A stretch of 64,000 bases of DNA, taken from Nephrocerus scutellatus. Lineage: Eukaryota > Arthropoda > Insecta > Diptera > Pipunculidae. Both the position numbers and the translations under genes were made by a program. The first letter of the stretch is position 1; each line of letters begins with the position of its first letter. Shown here piece by piece: positions 57,647 to 64,000 of the stretch. The notes under the pieces were generated by a model. The model ran no database searches, was not told where the DNA came from, and was given only the letters and a program-made list of their open reading frames with translations. Location: contig OX352765.1 in the NCBI GenBank assembly GCA_947095585.1, positions 77,235,976 through 77,299,975 on the forward strand. Reading direction: 5' to 3'.

Positions 57647-57864
57647 GGCGTATGTGGGTGCTGTGGTTCACTGGTCAGTTGCATGGATTTCTGAGCAGGC
57701 GGTTCGTAGCTCGAATTCTAGAAAACACTTTAAGTATTTTTCACGGTACCACCTCTCGCGATTGTCTGACAAATATCTGATAGTAATAACTTGTCACGGA
57801 AAGCTTCTCAATACCTTCCCTTTGTGTGCAAAGTCTGTCGCGCTGAATATCATACTTTAAATAA
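57647..57864 (+). mobile_element. SINE copy, right member of a head-to-head pair
   Basis: The head GTGGGTGCTGTGGTTCACTG (A box GTGGTTCACTGG) and GGCGGTTCGTAGCTCGAATT (diverged B box) precede ACGGTACCACCTCTCGCG, AATAACTTGTCACGGAAAGC and GTCTGTCGCGCTGAATATCA. CTATATTCT occurs at 57638-57646 and 57865-57873, within a longer imperfect direct repeat (CTTTAAATAA plus CTATATTCT), consistent with a target-site duplication. Confidence 0.7.
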
Positions 57865-57879
57865 CTATATTCTATAAGG

Positions 57880-58990
57880 ACTCGAGTAATTTATAGAATG
57901 GGGTAATATTTGATAATAAGTTTGTTTCCGATCAGCATATTAAATATGTTCTCAGGATTTATCTTAGGATTTCCAAATCGCAACTCCCTTATATATGAAT
58001 AAATATACTTTTAAAAGTATTTCTTAAAATCTAATATTGTAGAGTTCTATGGTCCCCATATATAGAGATGACATGGATTAACGTGAACGCCGCCAACTAA
58101 GTGCATAATTCCACGGTCCTCTTCGGACGCGGATTTGTTATACGACAATCAACGTCCATCATAGACTGATGTGCCAGTATTAACTCAATGGTAAGAGCAG
58201 GACCTACCAAGATCCTTGCCGATCTTTGGCTTTCGACAACCGGTTTAGATATGCAACTCCACAGAGAACGCATCATCGCACCGGTAACATCAGCAAGGGC
58301 GGCTCTGATGTACCAACTTTGGTAACACCAGGCCTTCAGCTGATGTTACCATCCTAGCGCTCTACCCGCATTTCGGTAGAAAACCACCAGCCACTACTTA
58401 GGTCAAGCCCAGAACGAAACTGGGTCCTCAACTAAATCGAACTGAGAAGATTTAGAGAGTTTTTCTCTATAACCCTTCTTCGTGAAATCTGTCTGTAGTC
58501 TTTATGCGCGACTAACTATATGACACTTCACTTAATGGTCTATGCCCGTGAAAGTAATTTAAAATCTAGAAATCTTATACACATTATGGTCAGTGTGATC
58601 ACTTTGAGAAACTGAGCCGGTCAGCCATCGTCTTAGTCACAATTTAAGTTGTTTGCAGTTAACATTTTTATTTTATTTTCAACTTGCAAGTTTAGTATCA
58701 GACAGGTTTGATTAATGTACACAGATCATTATCATCTTTCTTTACTGAGTCAACTTCAGCTTCATTTCTAACAAAGAGTAGTTTTTCATTTCAAGAAAAT
58801 TGGCGTAATATAACAAAAGCTATTAAATTTAGCAGTGTTCTAACTTTACTTTCATCACTGACAATTACAAAAATTAAAATATTCCCGCAGGAAAATAAGT
58901 GAATACGTACTAAAAAATTTAAATTATTAAAAATTTTCATGTTAATTCTCTAATAACCAAATATGCGACTAAAAGTATACTAAATTCTTA
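57880..58990. other. Intergenic DNA with an unrecognised GC-richer island
   Basis: From about 58070 to 58450 the base composition is clearly more balanced than the flanks, with blocks such as GCATTTCGGTAGAAAACCAC and GGTAACATCAGCAAGGGCGG. No open frame or known repeat was recognised. It may be the non-coding part of a mobile element. Confidence 0.35.
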
Positions 58991-58999
58991 TATAAAAAC

Positions 59000-59325
59000 T
59001 GCATGCTTTTGTGGTTTCAAAAAACAACCACAAAGACGTAAAGCAGTGCGGCACACAGCGCACACAGTCATCATAGTATGGCGTGATCTGATGCCTCTAT
59101 ATAGCATGATTTTAAAATTTTTATATGGGAGCCCCCGACTCCGGGGCTAGATCACTACCAAATTTTTAATAGAAAGTATTGTCGCCGGAAATACACGTGT
59201 GAGCAAATTCTCAATAATATCGGGATGTGGGAAGTGAGTTAAATTTTTTTCGCAAGATTCCACCAACGAACGCGAGAACCATGCCGATGCGAAGTTATTT
59301 TAGAAAATTTAAAAATTTAAGGTGA
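59000..59325 (-). mobile_element. Family A element, minus strand, single unit
   Basis: The left end in reverse (GCGAAGTTATTTTAGAAAAT) lies at 59299-59318, one unit (GGAGCCCCCGACTCCGGGGC, GTCGCCGGAAATACACGTGT) precedes it, and the tail block CAGCGCACACAGTCATCATA and GCGTGATCTGATGCC lies at 59050-59100. It therefore keeps the order left end, unit, tail with a single unit. The right terminus is degraded. Confidence 0.65.
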
Positions 59326-59695
59326 CGATACGAGTACATTTCTATGTAACTCTTATAATAAAGTGAAGTTGCGTTTTAAAATACCAAATGTACAGCATTC
59401 TGAACTAGGTCAAAACTAAGAGATATTTTTTTATTTGACAAAGTCCAATAAAAATCAACTGTCATTTGTAAGACTCCTTTGTTCTTTTTGCCCTTTTTTA
59501 TTTCTTTCTTCTGAATAAAAAGTCATCATTACATTTCAATGTATTCATTGAGTTCTTATCGTAAACGTATCAGTGACTATAAAATGTCCACTTCAGTATT
59601 TTTGTTATTTTATTTGGTTCCAACACAACCGATTAATTTTAAATGTTATATTATAGGTTCTATTACCGGACTCCTGTTTTTTTAGTTATCCGATA
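59325..59695. other. AT-rich spacer, no feature seen
   Basis: No gene or repeat recognised between two family A copies of opposite orientation. Confidence 0.35.
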
Positions 59696-59699
59696 GTTT

Positions 59700-60007
59700 C
59701 CTTAATATATGGCTGGCTGGCGGACTGGCACACCAAACCTTGTGATCCAACTTCCTAAAGCCCGATTTTATTCAAACTTTGCACACATGTGTATTTCCCA
59801 TGACAACACTTTCTATTTTGGGCCCCTCGGGCCTCGTGTTCGGGGGGCTCCCTACAAATAACTTAAAAAATTTACCCGATTTCTTTAAAATTTTATACGC
59901 ATGTGTATCTCCGATGTACAAAACTTTTTGTAAAATTTTTGGAGGGGTGCCTATTTTTAAAAATTAACCCGATTTTCTTCTAATTTTAAACACATGTGTT
60001 TATCCGA
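59700..60007 (+). repeat. Family A units, left of the RTE insertion
   Basis: GGCTGGCTGGCGGACTGG starts the copy; the first unit has TTTCCCATGACAACAC, the second CTCCGATGTACAAAAC, and a third is cut in its CACATGTGTTTATCCGA core by the RTE-like insertion. The rest of that third unit is at 61166-61285. Confidence 0.75.
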
Positions 60008-61165
60008 CGAGTCGAAGAAGTCGCCAAGCTCCCTAAAAACGGTAGTCTTATGAAGTGCGAAAACTGGATAGGCATTTGCGTTCTTCCTGCAGTTGCAAAG
60101 GTAATAGCCAAAGTAGAACTTGAGCGAATTAAGTAACATCTGGAAGATACACGCAATGGCGAAAAAGCAGGTTTTCGCACTGAATTCTCCTGTGTAGACC
60201 ACATCAACACCCTGCGGATCATTATTGAACAGTGCGTTGAGTTCCGGTCACCACTGCACCTGCTGTTCATCGATTTTGAGAAGGCGTTTGACAGTGTCAA
60301 CAGACAGTTTATCTGGCTCGCATCGCGCTGGAGAGGTATACCCAATAAACTAATAGCTATTATTAAAGCAACCTATGATGGCTCTAAATGTCATGTGCTA
60401 CATAGAGGAAAGCTGTCAGAGGAATTCGAGATCTTAAATGGGGTACGACAAGGTTGCATTCTATCGCCGATACTTTTTTTGTTGGTGATTAGCGATGTAC
60501 TTAGCGCAGATTTATCTACTGGAAACGGAGAAATTCGTTGGACTCGTACATCTCAACTCAAACATCTAGACTACGCTGACGATGTTTGTTTACTCTCACA
60601 CAGGATTATGGAGCTGCACAAATGTGGAAAGGGAGGCAAATGTTGCTGGTTTGAAGATGAATACTGCCAAAACAAAAATCATCAACCTCGGCACTAACTC
60701 AGTAACTCAAGTTAACATTGCTGGACAGCCGGTAGAGAGAGTACAGAGTTTCCAATATCTTGGGAGTATTGTCTCGACCGAAGGTGGAACCGAACAAGAC
60801 ATTGTCAACCGAATCCGCAAAGCAAAATCCGTGTTTGGAATGATGTCCATGATATAGCGAAGCAATGCGATCAGCTTAAAAACCAAGCTGCGACTGTTCC
60901 GTTCAATTGTTGAATCTGTGCTCTTGTATGTGTGCAGCACTTGGCAGGTGACCACTACTATCACAAAAAGATTACAAGCGTTCGTAAATAGGTGCCTACG
61001 AAACATCTTAAGGGTTTCCTGGCCTAACCGTATCTCTAACGAACATCTTTACCAGAGAACGGGTCAGGAACCATCCAACGACGGAAGTGGCAGTGGATTG
61101 GTCATACACTCCGAAAAGGCGACAATTTCATAGAACGGGGGATATAGGACATATGTAAGTAAGTA
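60008..61165 (+). mobile_element. RTE-like retrotransposon, 5'-truncated, with TSD
   Basis: A 1158-bp insertion flanked by TATCCGA (60001-60007 and 61166-61172) within a family A unit. It encodes reverse transcriptase blocks in order: NWIGICVLPAVAKVIAKV, SPLHLLFIDFEKAFDSVN, EILNGVRQGCILSPILFLL, HLDYADDVCLLSHRIM (catalytic YADD), GLKMNTAKTKIINLG, FQYLGSIVSTEGGTEQDIV, FVNRCLRNILRVSWPNRISN, RRKWQWIGHTLRKG. It ends GATATAGGACATATGTAAGTAAGTA. Endonuclease sequence is absent, as expected for 5' truncation. A few frameshifts and stops and a deletion near the 3' end are present. It carries the palm region lacking in the copy at 12490-14650. Confidence 0.87.
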
Positions 61166-61285
61166 TATCCGATGGACAACAATTTTTATAAATTTTTGAA
61201 GAGATCGGCCATTGTCGATTTAGTCGATTTTCTTTAAATTTCGTATACATGTGTTTCTTCGATATACAATACTTTTGATTTCTTT
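61166..61285 (+). repeat. Family A unit, right of the RTE insertion
   Basis: TATATCCGATGGACAACAAT resumes the unit interrupted at 60007 and continues with GATCGGCC, GATTTTCTTTAAATTTCGTA and ACATGTGTTTCTTCGA before fading. Confidence 0.7.
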
Positions 61286-61329
61286 TACATAGTTAAAGGA
61301 AGTATAGTAGTATTCATGAAAATTTTCGA

Positions 61330-61620
61330 ATTCGGGATTTCTGCAGATTTACCTATTTCTGTATCTTCTGAATCAGAAAAAGCAAAACAAATCTCTGTCT
61401 GTTTGTGTGTCTGTCTGTGTCCAATCTACAGACCAGACGGCTGAATTAATGAATGAAATGAAATGGATAATGGAGATGAAAATTCATATTTAAGCTTTTT
61501 ACGTAAATTGTGAGGTCCCAGTTGATTTTGGGAGAAATTGGCCAACAGAATGTGCAGTTTGCAAATATCTCAAAAAGTATAGCAATTATGAGATATCTCT
61601 TAAGTGCAAAAGAAATTAAA
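61330..61620 (-). repeat. Dispersed repeat with GACAGACAGA tract, copy 2
   Basis: The minus strand contains TATACTTTTTGAGATATTTG, AAAATCAACTGGGACCTCAC and ACAGACAGACACACAAACAG in the same order as 47000-47230 on the + strand. Class unknown. Confidence 0.65.
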
Positions 61621-61629
61621 TAAAAAAAA

Positions 61630-61680
61630 ATCTAAAAATTTAGAGAATCTACACGAAAAATTGTATGGGTTGTTTATTAT
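61630..61680 (+). repeat. Family A right-end remnant
   Basis: AATTTAGAGAATCTACACGA, then AAATTGTATGGGTTG, matches the family A right terminus. It may be the far end of the copy that starts near 59700, with its tail replaced by the repeat at 61330. Confidence 0.5.
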
Positions 61681-64000
61681 AGTCGAGATTATAAGCTCCG
61701 TACCAACCTTTAATTACGATGTACATCCATACTATATAGGGTGGAAGAATTTACACTTTTCCAGAAACACTAAAATACCGTCTATGGCTCTGTACTACTT
61801 ATTACATTATTTTCAGTCTTCCAGCATTCCGTTGGCACACATTACGAAAGAATACTTTACATATTTACTTAAAAATCTAGAATAGTTCAGCACATCAGCG
61901 TACTATGTCGATTTGATGCGAGTCTAACTTACATAATAAAAACTCCTTAAGGACGAATGTGGTGGAGAAAATTCTATAATATTATTTTTTGTTACAGGGT
62001 ATGAAAGACTTCGATTTGTACTTCATAATATTAATTCAAACAGTTTTAAGGACACCCTTGTATAATAAAAATTGCACAGCACAGCCACACAAAGATTGTG
62101 ATTGTGGTACAAACAAAAAAGCGAATCAGTTCACCAGAGTTTTGTCTTTTCTTATCACTGATGAAAAGATGACACCCAAATATACAGAATGAATCATTCC
62201 TCCGTTTCGCTTTCTTTTATCCACAAAGAAGATATAGCGCTAGGGGATGGTAGATACGATGTGAAAATCGTTAAATAAGATATAATTCTCATGAAATATC
62301 GTCGACGTTGAGGACCGGCTTTGCTACGCATGGCAAGGGTAGAAGATAGCAAAAGAAGTGTTAATACGATTGCGGTAAGTGGGTGGTGGTTTTGTGAAGA
62401 TTTTTTTTATATTTTTCCTTTCGTTTCATTCAAGATAACAACAAAGGACATTACACTAAAGTCATCAGACTAATTTACTTACTCTGGAAATTTTCATTTT
62501 ATATTTACCCTCACCCATATGAAACCGTAAAATCCTTACATATGGTTTCAGGATTTTAAAATTTATTACAAGAGATTATTCGATCGTGCAGGGTGATTGG
62601 GCTTTTTTTATGTTCTCCGTATTTAGGCTAACAATTTGTTGTAATGTTCACTATTCATCTATTAAGGTATAACCAAATTTTGTATCTCTGGATATTTTTC
62701 TAGGATTAGCTGAAAAAATACTATATAAAACGTAATTGCAAACTTTTGAAGGTTCTCGTTCATAACGAAAGGAATCAAATTTTTAAATATCCCACACGGA
62801 TAAAGTCGGTATTGCGATAGCGAGCAATTGTTAGTACAAATGAATTTACAGTTTGTCAAATCAAGTCAATAAAGGGAAGACCAGTAATGCAATACAAGAA
62901 AAGCAAGACCAGTGCTAAATAAAGTTATTGTAGAAAATAATTAATAATAAAACCAGTTTAAGGAAAGTCGTAAAAAAGTAGTCTGTGCAGAAAAAAACAA
63001 ATAATGGCTTAATTTCAATATTTTACAAAGTTCAAGTCCGGAACTATAGTTTTAAATATCTTGTAAATAAATCTTTGATTAAACCTGGCTAAGGTGGATA
63101 AAGCTAAACAAATTCCAGCGATCCTAAAATAGTATATTACATAACGAGCGAGGAAAGTGGAGTTTATCGTGCGAGCTAGAAGCTTGAAGCACGAGGCGGT
63201 AGCCAAGTGCGGCAATCTAACGAGCACGATGAGCACTTTCCTGCGAGTTATGTACGCTATTTTTCACACGACCAACACCGGTTTTTCTGCAAAACCGGTA
63301 ATGCGCAATGCAAAATTACTCTGGCAATGTATGTTGTCTGTGACTGCAGTAAAAAACAAAAGTATTTTATATGTTAACTCACAAGTGTGTATAGCTGCTA
63401 ATTTCGAAGCTAGGTTATAGTGTATGAAACAGTCACGTTCGTCTATGGGCGTGTGAATAAACTGTAATTTACTAGCTGTAGCTTTTTCCGTCGTTTGCCT
63501 AATCACTGCAAGTAGTAGTAATGAGGAAACGCAAGTCTTGGTCTTGCGTTCGTTTATCATCATGGCATCTATGCCTCGGTCTTAGTCTTGCAGATTCAGT
63601 CTTGGTCTTGTGGTCTTGCTTATAATATTTATAAATAACTGTTGCTCTCATATACTCGCATTAAATAGCTATTAGATGAAATAAAATGTAATGTTGTAAT
63701 CTCCTAAGCTTACACGGTGGAAAATGGGGGGAAAAAACAAATTAAATATTCCACAACAATCTCAAACTGTTCGTTTGATTTGGATGAGCTGTGATTAATT
63801 TAGTAGCTTTTTTTATTCTAAATGTATGAACGCGTGGCAACTTTTTGCGTTTTGACATTATTGTAACGAAAATTTATATAAAAATCTCTTATAATACTGT
63901 ACATACATGTACGTACATATAGGAATAAGCATTGTATTGAATTGTATTAGAATTAAGAAATTACAAAAGTTTTGGTATATATATAGGCTCAGTAAGAGTT
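61681..64000. other. AT-rich DNA to the right edge, no gene seen
   Basis: No supported gene. Open frames at 61604-62192 and 63157-63563 have no recognisable motif. A degenerate GTCTTGGTCTTG repeat lies at about 63530-63625. The segment 63150-63420 is less AT-rich than its surroundings. Confidence 0.35.

Noticed and set aside
1..64000. CRISPR array, phage or bacterial system
   Set aside because: Tandem repeats here lack unique spacers of constant length, and introns, SINEs and eukaryotic transposons show that this is fly nuclear DNA.

Overview
The window looks like nuclear DNA of a higher fly (schizophoran dipteran). It is AT-rich, has short exons with GT/AG introns, and is crowded with decayed transposons. 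I cannot name the species. Only two host genes are supported, both group B2 Sox transcription factors on the + strand: the 3' terminal exon of a Sox21b-like gene (5794-6438) and a complete two-exon Sox21a-like gene (44478-44746 joined to 49421-49880, 242 aa). Sox21a, Sox21b and Dichaete are clustered in Drosophila, so this is probably the orthologous SoxB cluster with the genes pushed about 38 kb apart by transposon insertion. Dichaete is not seen here. Everything left of 5794 is probably intron of the first gene.

Layout: 1-5793, presumed Sox21b intron, with a 131-bp tandem array, two oppositely oriented minisatellites around a Helentron endonuclease relic split by a SINE, and repeat-family debris. 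5794-6438, Sox21b terminal exon. 7.6-8.3 kb, mariner relic and SINE. 8.7-10.8 kb, an inverted pair of transposase fragments. 11-14.7 kb, a short tandem array, a non-LTR linker fragment and a full-span but internally deleted RTE-like retrotransposon with target-site duplications. 16.7-19.9 kb, Helitron 5' fragment, deleted mariner-like copy, non-LTR fragments and an LTR-retrotransposon gag. 21-22.4, 25.1-27.2, 28.7-29.3 and 36.3-37.2 kb, copies of an unusual unit-array repeat, called family A here, often abutting a second repeat, family B. 30.2-33.3 kb, a CAGGGTGTCCC terminal-inverted-repeat element bracketing a Helentron helicase-endonuclease relic. 35-43.4 kb, Helitron, non-LTR and SINE copies. 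44.5-49.9 kb, Sox21a, whose 4.7-kb intron holds a MITE. 51-61.7 kb, mariner, non-LTR, SINE and RTE relics, several nested with readable target-site duplications.

No coding gene is shown to work with another apart from the two Sox paralogues, which are predicted HMG-box DNA-binding regulators. No intact transposase or reverse transcriptase was found; every mobile-element reading frame is broken or truncated. No tRNA or rRNA gene, CRISPR array or bacterial-type operon was seen. The most unusual structure is the family A element: ordered, position-specific units of about 110-135 bp between short inverted ends, varying in unit number from copy to copy and repeatedly serving as a landing site for other elements. 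Element class names rest on recognition of motifs by eye, not on searches.
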